The position numbers and the translations under genes were made by a program. The notes under the pieces are model-generated. The model was not told the origin of the DNA. It did not search any database and saw only the letters and a list, made by a program, of their open reading frames with translations. From NCBI RefSeq assembly GCF_027923555.1, contig NZ_AP025523.1, positions 372,001 to 436,000 of the forward strand: a stretch of DNA of 64,000 bases. The letters are read 5' to 3'. Positions 53,173-61,775 of this stretch are shown here, piece by piece; positions within the stretch are counted from its first letter, which is position 1; every line of letters starts with the position of its first letter. The stretch comes from Vulcanimicrobium alpinum (GTDB taxonomy: Bacteria; Vulcanimicrobiota; Vulcanimicrobiia; Vulcanimicrobiales; Vulcanimicrobiaceae).

Positions 53173-56100
53173 GTGCACATCCCGCCTCGCGTCCTGAGCT
53201 TCATGGGTCTGTTTGCGCTCGCCGTTGGACCTCTCAGCACGGCAGCGGCACTCGCGCAGACCGCCCCGATCGTCGCTCAGAACGCCCCTGCCGCCGCGGC
53301 CCAAGTCACGGGCACGGTGGCCGACAGCGCAGGCAGTCCGCTCGCGGGCGCGACCGTCATCTTCCGCGGCGCACGGACGTACGCGGCGACGACCGATGCG
53401 CGCGGCGCGTTCTCCGTGCCCAATCCGGCGCCGGGTATCTACACGGTCACCGCCTCGCATCCCGGGTATACGGCCGCGTCCGAGAGCGATTTCGCGATCG
53501 TCGCCGGCCAGCCCAACACGCTGAGCGTGCGGCTCAACGCCGCGACCCTCTCGTCGCTGCAGACCATCGGCCGCGTCTCGGTGAACCGCCGCTCGACATT
53601 CAACTCGACCCCAGCGTCGGTGCAGAACGTCAGCGCCCAGACCTACATCGATCAGGGCCAACTGCAGGTGCAGCGCGTGCTCGATCAGACGCCCGGCATC
53701 GTGATCGATCACCCCGGGACGAACGCCACCAACGCCTCTCCGGGCGCGATCACGTTCCCGTCGATTCGCGGCGGCCTCGGCTTCGAAACGGCATCGCTCA
53801 TCGACGGCCACCCGCTCGCGGTCGGTAACTTCGGGGATTACGTGACGACGTTCCTCAACTCCGACGTGCTCGCCAACTCCGAGATCGTCAAAGGACCCGG
53901 CGCGAACTCACCCGAGGTGAACTACGCCATCGGCGGGACGATTAATTTCCGCACGCTGGAACCGACGCGCAAGCCCGCCGGCCAGGTGAAGTTCGGGATC
54001 GACTCGTTCGGCGGCACGTTCTCGAACTTCCGCTACACCGGAACGACGACGAGCGGCAAGCTCGGATGGGCGCTCGACTACGCGCTGAACGGAACGCCGG
54101 GGCCGGTGAACAACCAGCCCGGCTACGTTACGCTCTCGAGCGGGAATTCGATCAACGGCCAGCAGCAGTCGGGCTTCACGACGAACCCGCCGCCGGGCGC
54201 CGCGAACAACGGAATACAGAACAACCCGCTGTACTACTCGACGTCGCTCGTGGCGTGCTGTCTCCCGGTCTCGCAGACGTACACCAACAAGACCGAGCTC
54301 GTGAAGCTGCGCTACAACGCCTCGCAGACGACGGCGTTTACGGCGAGCTACCTGGGCTCGCAGACGTACACCGACCAGAATGGCAACCATCTGTACCAGT
54401 TCGGCTCGCTCTTCACGCCGGGCGCCGCGTATTCGGGCGGCATCCCGACCGGTCAGCCGGTCAACACGTGGCAGAGCGTCTTCTTCCCGCCCAACGAGTA
54501 CGAGATCAACAACGAGCCGATCTTCCAGGCCGAGATCCGTACCGCGCTCCGCAACGACAACATTCTGGCGCGCTACTACGCGGCGTCGATCAACCGCCTG
54601 CAGTACAACGCGCTGCAGAATCCGACCGACACGTTCACGCAGAATCTGAACCTGTCGGGGACCGTGAGCCTCTGCCCGCCGGGCAGCGTACTGAGCGGCG
54701 GGAAGTGCGGGCCGGCCGGGGGTCCGTACACCGTGACGCCGGTGAGCACGGCGTTCAACGATCAGAACGCGATCGTCGGATTCACAAACAGCGGCGGCGT
54801 TTGCGGCAACGCACAGACCGGCTTCATCGGCGCAGGAACGCTCAACGGCGCCGGCGCGGCGTGCGGGAGCGCCGCGAACCCGTTCACGTACTACCTCAGC
54901 CCGCAGTACTTCCGCGCGGCGGAAGAAGACAAACTGCACGGGTTCTCGTTCGAGTACGATCACCCGTTCGGCGAAACTGGTAACCTCGTGTCCCTCTCGT
55001 ATGACCAGACGAAGTCGCGGACGTACGCGTACGACTATCGCGGCGCGCCGACCGTCCCCGGAGTTCCGGACGGCGCCAACCAGACGTTCAGGACGATCCT
55101 GCTGCGCGTGAACTACAATGCGACCGATCGCCTCAACGTGCTCGCGTCCGCGTACGACAACCTCTATCAACAGGTCTACTCGACGAACTCCGCAGTGCGG
55201 CTGTCGAGCGGACAGACGGTGTTCAACCCGTTCCTGACCTTCACCGCGTCGAACTACAGCCACTTCGACGGGCGCCTGGCGCTGACGTACCGCCTCAACC
55301 CGAACGCGATCGTTCGCGCGTCGGCGGGCTCGGCGATCGCGCCGCCCTACCTGAATCTGCTCAACCGTACCGCCACATCGCCGGTGCTCTCCGCGGACAA
55401 GACGTACTACACCAACACCGCGGCGAGTCAGGATCTGCGGCCCGAGACGTCGTTCGGTTACGATCTGGGGACCGACATCCGGCTGTTCGACGGACAGACG
55501 ATCCTCACGAGCGACGTGTACCGCACGACGCTGCAGAATCAGTTCATCACGTCGCTGTTCTCCAACGGCTGCACCGACGGCACCAGCTTCGCCGCCTTCG
55601 CCGCATCGGGCCAGTGCCCGAACGGGTTCTCGCCGCTCTACAGTTCGCAGGTCCACAACATCGGCCACGCGCGCTACGAAGGGCTCGAGCTCGCGGTCAC
55701 GCGCGATCCGGCGGTTGGGTTCGGGTTCAAAGCGCAGGGCGCGCTGCTGCGGGCGTATCCATACGATCTGCCGCCGTGCTTCTACGCGACGAACCTGAGC
55801 TGCAACGTCGCGACGAACCTCGCGATCATCTCCGGCGTCAACTTCCAGAACAGCGGGACGGGCGGATCGCCGGGCAGCTTCAACTCCGTCTCGAACCACG
55901 CCGAGCCGTACGCGCAAGGCTATGCGGAAGGGCACTACCGGACGCCGAACGGCGGGTATCTCTCGTTCGGCGAGCAGTTCTACGGGAAGAACAACTCGCT
56001 CAACGTCCCGCCGTTCTGGGTCGCGAACGCCAACCTGCGCCTCCCGCTCGGCGGCCTCTCCGCGCAGACGTCGCTGGGGTTCAACGTCGACAACCTCTTC

Positions 56101-56241
56101 AACGCCTATCCGAACGCGTACATCACGCCGTTCGCCGGCACCGCGGTCCCGCTCGTCAACGGCAAACTCGGCCTGACGAACCAAAACGTGATCGGCCCGC
56201 GCAACGTGCGCATCTCGATCACGAAAAACTTCGGCGGCTGA
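53173..56241 (+). CDS. TonB-dependent receptor-like outer membrane protein
   Basis: 1022 aa, GTG start with AAGGAG. Signal peptide (FMGLFALAVGPLSTAAALAQ), CarboxypepD_reg domain (TGTVADSAGSPLAGATVIF), plug domain (FPSIRGGLGFETASLIDGHPLA, SEIVKGPGANSPEVNYAIGG), and a barrel ending NVRISITKNFGG. Overall plan matches the neighbour at 49777, so the pair may have arisen by duplication and inversion. An IS3-type element begins 13 bases past the stop. Confidence 0.88.
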   Translation: MHIPPRVLSFMGLFALAVGPLSTAAALAQTAPIVAQNAPAAAAQVTGTVADSAGSPLAGATVIFRGARTYAATTDARGAFSVPNPAPGIYTVTASHPGYTAASESDFAIVAGQPNTLSVRLNAATLSSLQTIGRVSVNRRSTFNSTPASVQNVSAQTYIDQGQLQVQRVLDQTPGIVIDHPGTNATNASPGAITFPSIRGGLGFETASLIDGHPLAVGNFGDYVTTFLNSDVLANSEIVKGPGANSPEVNYAIGGTINFRTLEPTRKPAGQVKFGIDSFGGTFSNFRYTGTTTSGKLGWALDYALNGTPGPVNNQPGYVTLSSGNSINGQQQSGFTTNPPPGAANNGIQNNPLYYSTSLVACCLPVSQTYTNKTELVKLRYNASQTTAFTASYLGSQTYTDQNGNHLYQFGSLFTPGAAYSGGIPTGQPVNTWQSVFFPPNEYEINNEPIFQAEIRTALRNDNILARYYAASINRLQYNALQNPTDTFTQNLNLSGTVSLCPPGSVLSGGKCGPAGGPYTVTPVSTAFNDQNAIVGFTNSGGVCGNAQTGFIGAGTLNGAGAACGSAANPFTYYLSPQYFRAAEEDKLHGFSFEYDHPFGETGNLVSLSYDQTKSRTYAYDYRGAPTVPGVPDGANQTFRTILLRVNYNATDRLNVLASAYDNLYQQVYSTNSAVRLSSGQTVFNPFLTFTASNYSHFDGRLALTYRLNPNAIVRASAGSAIAPPYLNLLNRTATSPVLSADKTYYTNTAASQDLRPETSFGYDLGTDIRLFDGQTILTSDVYRTTLQNQFITSLFSNGCTDGTSFAAFAASGQCPNGFSPLYSSQVHNIGHARYEGLELAVTRDPAVGFGFKAQGALLRAYPYDLPPCFYATNLSCNVATNLAIISGVNFQNSGTGGSPGSFNSVSNHAEPYAQGYAEGHYRTPNGGYLSFGEQFYGKNNSLNVPPFWVANANLRLPLGGLSAQTSLGFNVDNLFNAYPNAYITPFAGTAVPLVNGKLGLTNQNVIGPRNVRISITKNFGG

Positions 56242-56321
56242 GCGACATGTCACGTGAACCTGACCCCCAAAAGTGGACACATCCAAGGCCTCCAATCGGG
56301 GGCTGAGAGAAGGGTTGTCCG

Positions 56322-56759
56322 ATGGGAGTCAAGGGTCGCCGAACGTATACCGAGTCGTTCAAGGCTGACGCGATTAGGATGGTCACGCAGGGAGGCAAGA
56401 GCGTGCGGCAAGTTGCCCGCGATCTTGACCTCGATTCCGGATCACTTCATACCTGGGTGCGACAGCAGCAAAAGCGCTCCGGCGATGTCGCGCAGGCGGC
56501 CTCGACGGGTCCGCTTGAGGACGAGGTGCGCCGCTTACGCAAAGAGTTGGCGCGCGTTACGGAAGAGCGCGATATTTTAAAAAAAAGCGACGGCGTACTT
56601 CGCGAAAGAAAGCAAGTGTGGTACGCGTTCATTCGGGAAACGCGCAACACTGGCCGATCTTTCGAATGTGCGACGTACTGGACGTTTCGAGAGCCGGCTA
56701 CTATGCGTGGCGCAGCCGGCCGACAAGCAGGCGAGTCGTGGTTCATCGCGAGTTGCTGA
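56322..56759 (+). pseudogene. IS3-family OrfA (helix-turn-helix), altered 3' end
   Basis: Opens RRTYTESFKADAIRMVTQGGK, a typical OrfA helix-turn-helix, and continues to a leucine-zipper segment ERDILKK. There an A8 run (56578-56586 area) normally marks the frameshift window; the expected ATAYFAKESK continuation is found in another frame, so the run has probably gained or lost a base. The remaining 40 codons in the listed frame are not OrfA-like. Confidence 0.75.
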
Positions 56760-57476
56760 CCAGGATCAAAGGCGTTCACAAGCAGCCGAGGGACGTACGG
56801 CAGCCCGCGAATTCGCATACAGCTTTTGCGTGAGGGCGCTCAGCACAGCCGTAAGCTGATCGCCAGGCTGATGCGTCAGAATGGCGTACGGGCAAAGAAA
56901 GGCCGCCGTTTCAAAGTCGTCACCACAGATTCCGGCCATACGTTTCCGGTCGCACCCAATCTGGTTAGTCGACGTTTCGCGCCTGAACACAACCAGATTG
57001 ATCGGACTTGGATCAGCGACATCACGTATGTGCCGACCGGCGAAGGTTTTCTCTATCTGGCGATCGCGACTCGCGCGAGATCGTCGGTTGGTCAATGCAT
57101 CCGACACTCGACACGGTCATTATCATGGATGCGCTGCAAATGGCGATAGCTCGTCGACGTCCCAAAGCCGGCCTCGTGTTCCACTCAGACCGCGGCGTGC
57201 AATATGCATCATCGCGCTTTCGAGAGCTGCTTCACTCGCACGGCATCGTGCAGGGTATGAGCGGCAAGGGAAACTGCTGGGACAACGCCGTCGCCGGAGA
57301 GTTTCTTTTCGACTCTCAAGACGGAGCTCGATGGCGTTCGCCGGTTCAAGACTCGGGACGCGGCACGGGCCGCTATCTTCGAGTTCATCGCCGTCTGGCA
57401 CAACCGCCACCGGTTGCACAGCGCGATAGGCCACCAGACCCCGGCCTCGATCGGGCGGGATCCGGCGGCAGCTTAA
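56618..57476 (+). pseudogene. IS3-family OrfB (DDE integrase), several frameshifts
   Basis: Fragments in different frames join to one OrfB: WPIFRMCDVLDVSRAGYYAW; then near 56790 a shift to GTYGSPR...REGAQHSRKLIARLMRQNGV; IDRTWISDITYVPTGEGFLYLAI (first Asp); a shift with a small deletion near 57070; FHSDRGVQYASSRF (second Asp); an extra G near 57297; then ESFFSTLKTEL (Glu) to HSAIGHQTPASI and TAA 57474-57476. At least three indels break it, although the DDE residues themselves remain. Confidence 0.8.
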
Positions 57477-57506
57477 ACACTAACTGTCCACTTTTCGGGG
57501 GCACGT

Positions 57507-57974
57507 TCAGCGTGAGAGCGTGCGGCCTTCGAAGGCTTCGAGGCGGGTGCGCTGGCCGGGTGTCCAGGGGATCGCGCGTTCGCCGTCGCTCGCGACGATC
57601 GCGATGCGCGCGATCGCGCGTATCTCGTCGCTCTCCGTGGCGGTGAGTGCGTGTTCCATCGTCGCGCTGCTGCGTCCCACCGCGACGGTGCGCGTGTGCA
57701 CCAGCAATTCTTCCTCGTAGAACGACGGGCGCAGCATGCGGAATGCGATCTCTACCGCCATGTGGTTGAACGCGAACGCGCGCCGGGGGGCATCGTCCGC
57801 CTCGCCGATCGCGCCGAAGTAGCGCAAGCGCCCGAGTTCCCAGTAGACCGGATAGATCACGTTGCTGACGTGCCCGAGGCCGTCGATCTCGCAGAATCGC
57901 GGGCGCACCTCTTGCGCGAAACGAAAGGAGCGAAGCCATGCGGCTTCGCTCCCGGAGTCGAACAGTTCGAGCAC
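57507..57974 (-). CDS. acyl-CoA thioesterase (4HBT/hotdog fold)
   Basis: 155 aa. EVRPRFCEIDGLGHVSNVIYPVYWELGRLRYF is the YbgC/FadM-type active-site region (Asp, His and Asn of the hotdog helix). EIAFRMLRPSFYEEELLVHTRTVAVGRSSATMEHAL follows. Cleaves acyl-CoA thioesters. GTG 57974 is the likely start just after the glutaredoxin stop. The stop codon TGA is part of the IS right end, so the native C-terminus may have been altered by the insertion. Confidence 0.85.
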   Translation of the reverse strand: MLELFDSGSEAAWLRSFRFAQEVRPRFCEIDGLGHVSNVIYPVYWELGRLRYFGAIGEADDAPRRAFAFNHMAVEIAFRMLRPSFYEEELLVHTRTVAVGRSSATMEHALTATESDEIRAIARIAIVASDGERAIPWTPGQRTRLEAFEGRTLSR

Positions 57975-57982
57975 GCGCGCCG

Positions 57983-58333
57983 TCAGCGGAGCTGGATCGT
58001 CGGCGTGACGCCTTTGTCTTTGAACGTGGTCTCGAGCAGCTTCGCGAGCTCGCCGCTCTGCGCCATCGGCCCGAGGATGTCGGTGTCGCCGTAGAACTGC
58101 CCGTCGATGAACACCTTCGGCAGCGTCTGCCAATCGGTGAGCTCCGAGAGCGCCAGGCGCTTGGGCATGTTCTCGAGGACGTCGATCACCTCGAACGGGT
58201 AGCCGAAGCTGTTGAAAAACTGAATCGTCTCGAGCGTGAAGCCGCAGCGCGGCGCGTCTTTGGTTCCTTTGCCGTAGACGAGAATCGTGTGGTCGGCGAT
58301 CTCGCGCTTGATCTCGTCGTGCAGGTCAGCCAT
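57983..58333 (-). CDS. monothiol glutaredoxin (Grx4 type)
   Basis: 116 aa. YGKGTKDAPRCGFTLETIQFFNSFG holds the active-site Cys in CGFT where the family consensus is CGFS; WQTLPKVFIDGQFYGDTDIL carries the cis-Pro and GD glutathione-binding features. Such proteins bind a [2Fe-2S] cluster with glutathione and hand it over with BolA. ATG 58333 overlaps the bolA-like gene by 8 bases, confirming the functional pair. Confidence 0.94.
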   Translation of the reverse strand: MADLHDEIKREIADHTILVYGKGTKDAPRCGFTLETIQFFNSFGYPFEVIDVLENMPKRLALSELTDWQTLPKVFIDGQFYGDTDILGPMAQSGELAKLLETTFKDKGVTPTIQLR

Positions 58334-58568
58334 GGGTGTCCTCGGGGGTTGCGGTGCGAATCTGAAGAGCGTGGATGCGGCCGTCGGCGCGGCCCGGCGC
58401 AAGCGCTTTCTCGACCATGCGGTGCCGGTCGAGCGGCGAGACGCCGACGAATGCCTTCGAGCGTACGAACACCTCGAGATGGTCGGTGGTGCCGCCCAGG
58501 CCGTACACCTGCACCTCGGCGTCGGGCATCGTCTCGCGCAGCATTGCGCTGATCATCGTTTCGGTCAC
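58326..58568 (-). CDS. BolA/IbaG family protein
   Basis: 80 aa. MLRETMPDAEVQVYGLGGTTDHLEVFVRSKAFVGVSPLDRHRMVEKAL shows the BolA alpha-beta fold, with the conserved HRMV after a short loop and a final HALQIRTATPED with the second conserved His. Partner of the monothiol glutaredoxin in [2Fe-2S] cluster trafficking. First gene of the minus-strand trio bolA-grx-thioesterase. Confidence 0.94.
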   Translation of the reverse strand: MTETMISAMLRETMPDAEVQVYGLGGTTDHLEVFVRSKAFVGVSPLDRHRMVEKALAPGRADGRIHALQIRTATPEDTHG

Positions 58569-58610
58569 GCGACGCCACCACTACGACCCGCGCGCCCGGC
58601 CCACCCGCCG

Positions 58611-58631
58611 CGGGCTCGCCATCCGAGCCCG
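58611..58631. repeat. hairpin in the divergent gap upstream of bolA
   Basis: CGGGCTCG, 5-base loop, CGAGCCCG: an 8-bp perfect stem in the 87-base gap between bolA (minus) and the membrane protein at 58656 (plus). It may be an operator-like palindrome or a leader hairpin; no promoter hexamers are clear. Confidence 0.35.
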
Positions 58632-58655
58632 GATGGTGTACGTTATCAAGCGAAG

Positions 58656-59090
58656 ATGGGGCAGAGGATTTGCGTAGGCGCTGCGGCGTCGGCCTCGATC
58701 GCCGCGGCCGCCGCCTTGGTCGCCGCGGTGCTGCTGCTCCTTGCTCGAGCAGGCGTGGTGCTCTGCCACGCGCCCGCACCGGCAGCCGCGACGATGCGCA
58801 TGGACGGGATGCCCGCGATGATCCACGCGGCGACCGCGGTCGCGGGCCCGGGCGCGGTGTGTCCGGTGCTGCTGCATGCAGCCCTGATCGCCGCCGCCGC
58901 CGCCGTCCTCTCGACGCTGATCGCCGCCTTGACGGCTGCGGCGCCGCTCGCCCGCGCATTCGCGGCGGCGGCCGCTCGCCGGAGTCCGCGGGCCGTGCTC
59001 CACGTGCCGCGGCTGCGGGTCGTTCCGCCGAGTGCCGCATTCGCTCCGCTCAGTCGACCGCCGGGTCGGGCTCCCCCGCTCCGCCGCTAG
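58656..59090 (+). CDS. hypothetical membrane protein with Met/His-containing loop
   Basis: 144 aa. Two to three alanine/leucine-rich helices (ASIAAAAALVAAVLLLLARAGVV and LLHAALIAAAAAVLSTLIAAL) enclose a loop with LCHAPAP and TMRMDGMPAMIHAA; two Cys (LCH and VCPVLL) flank it. The tail is Pro/Arg-rich. The Met/His content suggests a metal-handling small membrane protein, but no family is certain. It precedes a TonB receptor by 120 bases, similar to small cobalt/copper-associated proteins near receptors (inference). Confidence 0.5.
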   Translation: MGQRICVGAAASASIAAAAALVAAVLLLLARAGVVLCHAPAPAAATMRMDGMPAMIHAATAVAGPGAVCPVLLHAALIAAAAAVLSTLIAALTAAAPLARAFAAAAARRSPRAVLHVPRLRVVPPSAAFAPLSRPPGRAPPLRR

Positions 59091-59210
59091 CGTCCGTCCG
59101 CCGCGCGGCGCCTCCGACCGCAGCCTTCACGGAAATCTTATGCCTGAGGCACAGCGTTGGACGCGCGCGATGCGCGGCCGTTGCCTTTTGCGCTCGACCG
59201 GAGTTCATGT

Positions 59211-61493
59211 ATGGATCGAAATCGCCTTGTCCTCGCCGCGCTCGTCTTCACCGCCGCGGCACTGTGCTCGACCGTCGCGCCCGCCCGCGCCGACGTCGTC
59301 GGGATCGTCCGCGGCACGCTGACCGGCGCCGATCGCCGCCCGCTCCCGCAGGTCGCCGTCACGCTGACCGGCGAGCGCGTCGCGTTGACCGCGACCACCG
59401 GTGAGGACGGCCGCTTTGCCTTCGCGCGCGTTCCGTTCGGACGTTATCGGCTCGCCGCGCGCGGTCCCGCGGGGACTGCGTCGGCGACCGTCGAGGTTGC
59501 GAGCGACGCCGTCGTCGACGTCGCGCTGATCGCTGCGCCGGTCATCGGCCGGGCCACGGCGACCGCGACGGGCGTGCGCGGCACACCGGTCTCGCAGAAC
59601 GCCTTCGGCGCGAACCGGTTGGCGGCGCTGCCGCGGAACGACCGGCTCGACGCGGTCGTGGAACAAGTTCCCGGCGTGGTGCGCTTTTCGTACGACGAAC
59701 CGGTCGCTCACGGGTTTCACGGCTTGAGCTACGAACTCGACGGCGCGCCGCTTCCGCAGTCGACGAGTTCGAATTTCGCACAGCTCATCGATCCGCGCAA
59801 CGCGCAAGCCGTCGAGGTCTTCACCGGGGCGTTCCCGGCGGAGTTCGGCGGCTCGCGACAGGGGGCGATCGTCAACGTGATCAGCGGCGGCACCGATGCC
59901 GGCGCGCGCGGCGGCGCGTTGACGCTGGGCGGCGGAGAACTGGGAACGGCGGACGTGCGGCTCACGCAGCGCTTCACCTCCGGCAAGGCGCAGATTGCGC
60001 TCGCGTTCAACGGCTCGCGCACCGGTCGCGGTCTCGATTCGCCCTCGCGCGACGCGCAGCACGACGACTCATCGGCATCCGATCAGTTCCTGCGGATTGC
60101 GGTCCCGCTCTCCGAACGCAACCTGCTGGCGCTCGATCTCTCGAATCAATACAGCAGCTTCCAGATTCCGATCAACTTGAGGGCGAACGATCCGAATTCA
60201 CCGCTGGTCGCGGCGCCCGGCACCGACGACGTCCAGAACGAATACGATCGCTTCGCGAGCCTGTCGTTCACGCGCACCTCGCGCGACGGCAACGGTTACG
60301 TCCGCGTCGTGCCGTGGGCACGCTACAACCGCGTGTCGTACAACGGCGACCTCGAGCGCGACGTGCAGGCGTTCGTGAACAACGGCGACGGCACGACGAC
60401 GCCGCAGAACGGGCTTCGTCAAGATCGCACGGCGAGCTACGCGGGGCTGCGGATCTCGACGTTCCACGCGAGCGACCGGCACGCGATCAAAGCCGGAATC
60501 GATCTCACCCAAGAGAACGTCCGCTCGAACGCGCTCATCCGCATCACCGGCGCACCCGACTTCGTCGACAACGCGGCGCAACGCGGAACGCAGACCGGCA
60601 TCTACGTCGAAGACAAGTGGACGCCGGCCGCGCGGCTCGCGATCAACGCCGGCGTGCGCTGGGACCGCAGCACCGGCTACGTCGGCGGCGCGCAGCTCGG
60701 TCCGCGCATCGAGATCAACGACGAGGTCGCGCCCGGCACCGTGCTCCACGCCTATTACGGCCGGCTCTACTCGGCACCCGGGCTTGAGGATACGCGCCGC
60801 GACGCCGTCGTCACGCAGACGGCCTCGTCGGCCGCGCCGGTGTACGACCTCAAACCCGAACGCGACACGTACGTCGAGTTGGGCATTGCGCGGACGTTCC
60901 GTCCGGGTCTGCGCGGATACGTCAACGCGTTCAACCGCACCGCGGTGAACGTGCTCGACACGACCCAGCTCGCGAACACGCCGCTCTTCGCGGTCTTCAA
61001 CAACGCGGTGGGCCGCGTGCGCGGTGCGGAATTGCGCGTGGACGGGAGTTCGCCCAGGAGCGATCTGGGGATCTCGGCGACGTTCTCGCGCGCCGAAGCA
61101 GGCGGTGTCTCCGGGAGCACGTTCCTCTTCCCGCCCCAGAGCGCCGGCGACATCACCCTGCAGCCGGAAGACCACGATCAGCGCTGGGAAGCGAACGCGT
61201 TCGCGACGCGCCGCTTCGGCGCCGGCCTTCGTTCGTTTGCGACGCTGCAGACCGAGTACGGCACCGGCTTTCCGGTGCAGTTCCAGAACGGTCAGGGCCG
61301 CCTGCCGGCGCACTGGCTCGTCGACGCGTCGGTCGGTCGTCAGCCGGATCGCGCCGCGCGGTCGCTCGGGTACACGCTCTCGGTGGATAATCTCCTCGAT
61401 CACCGCTTTCTGATCAAAGCGAACAACGGGTTCAACACGACGCAGTGGAACGCGCCGCGGCGGATCGTTCTGCGGATTACCGCGCCGTGGTGA
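59211..61493 (+). CDS. TonB-dependent receptor, shorter type
   Basis: 760 aa from ATG 59211 with GGAG nine bases upstream. Signal peptide (VLAALVFTAAALCSTVAPARA), CarboxypepD_reg domain (GTLTGADRRPLPQVAVTLTG), plug (LDAVVEQVPGVVRFSYDEPVAHGFHGLSYELDG, VFTGAFPAEFGGSRQGAIVNV), and a barrel with VYDLKPERDTYVELGI, ending RRIVLRITAPW. This is closer to classical siderophore/vitamin receptors in length than the other three. The 120-base gap upstream (59091-59210) shows no clear riboswitch. Confidence 0.9.
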   Translation: MDRNRLVLAALVFTAAALCSTVAPARADVVGIVRGTLTGADRRPLPQVAVTLTGERVALTATTGEDGRFAFARVPFGRYRLAARGPAGTASATVEVASDAVVDVALIAAPVIGRATATATGVRGTPVSQNAFGANRLAALPRNDRLDAVVEQVPGVVRFSYDEPVAHGFHGLSYELDGAPLPQSTSSNFAQLIDPRNAQAVEVFTGAFPAEFGGSRQGAIVNVISGGTDAGARGGALTLGGGELGTADVRLTQRFTSGKAQIALAFNGSRTGRGLDSPSRDAQHDDSSASDQFLRIAVPLSERNLLALDLSNQYSSFQIPINLRANDPNSPLVAAPGTDDVQNEYDRFASLSFTRTSRDGNGYVRVVPWARYNRVSYNGDLERDVQAFVNNGDGTTTPQNGLRQDRTASYAGLRISTFHASDRHAIKAGIDLTQENVRSNALIRITGAPDFVDNAAQRGTQTGIYVEDKWTPAARLAINAGVRWDRSTGYVGGAQLGPRIEINDEVAPGTVLHAYYGRLYSAPGLEDTRRDAVVTQTASSAAPVYDLKPERDTYVELGIARTFRPGLRGYVNAFNRTAVNVLDTTQLANTPLFAVFNNAVGRVRGAELRVDGSSPRSDLGISATFSRAEAGGVSGSTFLFPPQSAGDITLQPEDHDQRWEANAFATRRFGAGLRSFATLQTEYGTGFPVQFQNGQGRLPAHWLVDASVGRQPDRAARSLGYTLSVDNLLDHRFLIKANNGFNTTQWNAPRRIVLRITAPW

Positions 61494-61506
61494 TCGCGGC
61501 GATTCC

Positions 61507-61734
61507 CTAGGGCGTCAGCCGCCGCTGATCGCCGCGCACGACGGCGGCCAGCTTCGTCGCCTCGCGCAGCACGTCGGTGAGCGAGGGCGCGGCGAGCGCC
61601 AGCACGCGCACGGTCCCGGCGGAGAGCACCACCGCGCTCACGCCGATGAGAATTGCGGGCGCGCCGCGTGCCCGGAAGTCGCCGACACGAATGTTCGAGG
61701 CGCGCAGGAGCCGGGCGAAATCGGGGAATGCCAT
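61507..61734 (-). CDS. hypothetical protein (75 aa)
   Basis: 75 aa, with one moderately hydrophobic centre (GAPAILIGVSAVVLSAGTVRVLALAAP) and a start MAFPDFARLLRASNIRVGDFRARG. Not recognised. It is divergent from the acyl-CoA synthetase with a 41-base gap and converges with the receptor. A loose inverted repeat (CGCGGCGAT at 61495-61503, ATCGCCGCG at 61528-61536) near its 3' end could stop both transcripts. Confidence 0.5.
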   Translation of the reverse strand: MAFPDFARLLRASNIRVGDFRARGAPAILIGVSAVVLSAGTVRVLALAAPSLTDVLREATKLAAVVRGDQRRLTP

Positions 61735-61775
61735 GCGAGCGGGTGCGCCGGGCCGATCTGCGAATCCTCGGCCGC

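Larger units (their letters stand above)
56255..57509 (+). mobile_element. decayed IS3-family insertion sequence
   Basis: Ends are inverted repeats: left TGAACCTGACCCCCAAAAG at 56255, right (reverse complement) TGAACGTGCCCCCGAAAAG ending at 57509, extending to GTGGACA on both sides, with 5'-TG...CA-3' borders as in IS3 elements. Length 1255 bp fits the family. No clean target duplication is visible (flanks ACG and GCG). Both transposase ORFs are broken, so it is not autonomous as read. It lies between a TonB receptor and a thioesterase gene, whose stop codon is supplied by the IS end. Confidence 0.85.

Noticed and set aside
56240-57520. target-site duplication for the IS3 element
   Set aside because: Flanking triplets ACG and GCG agree at only two positions; no convincing duplication.
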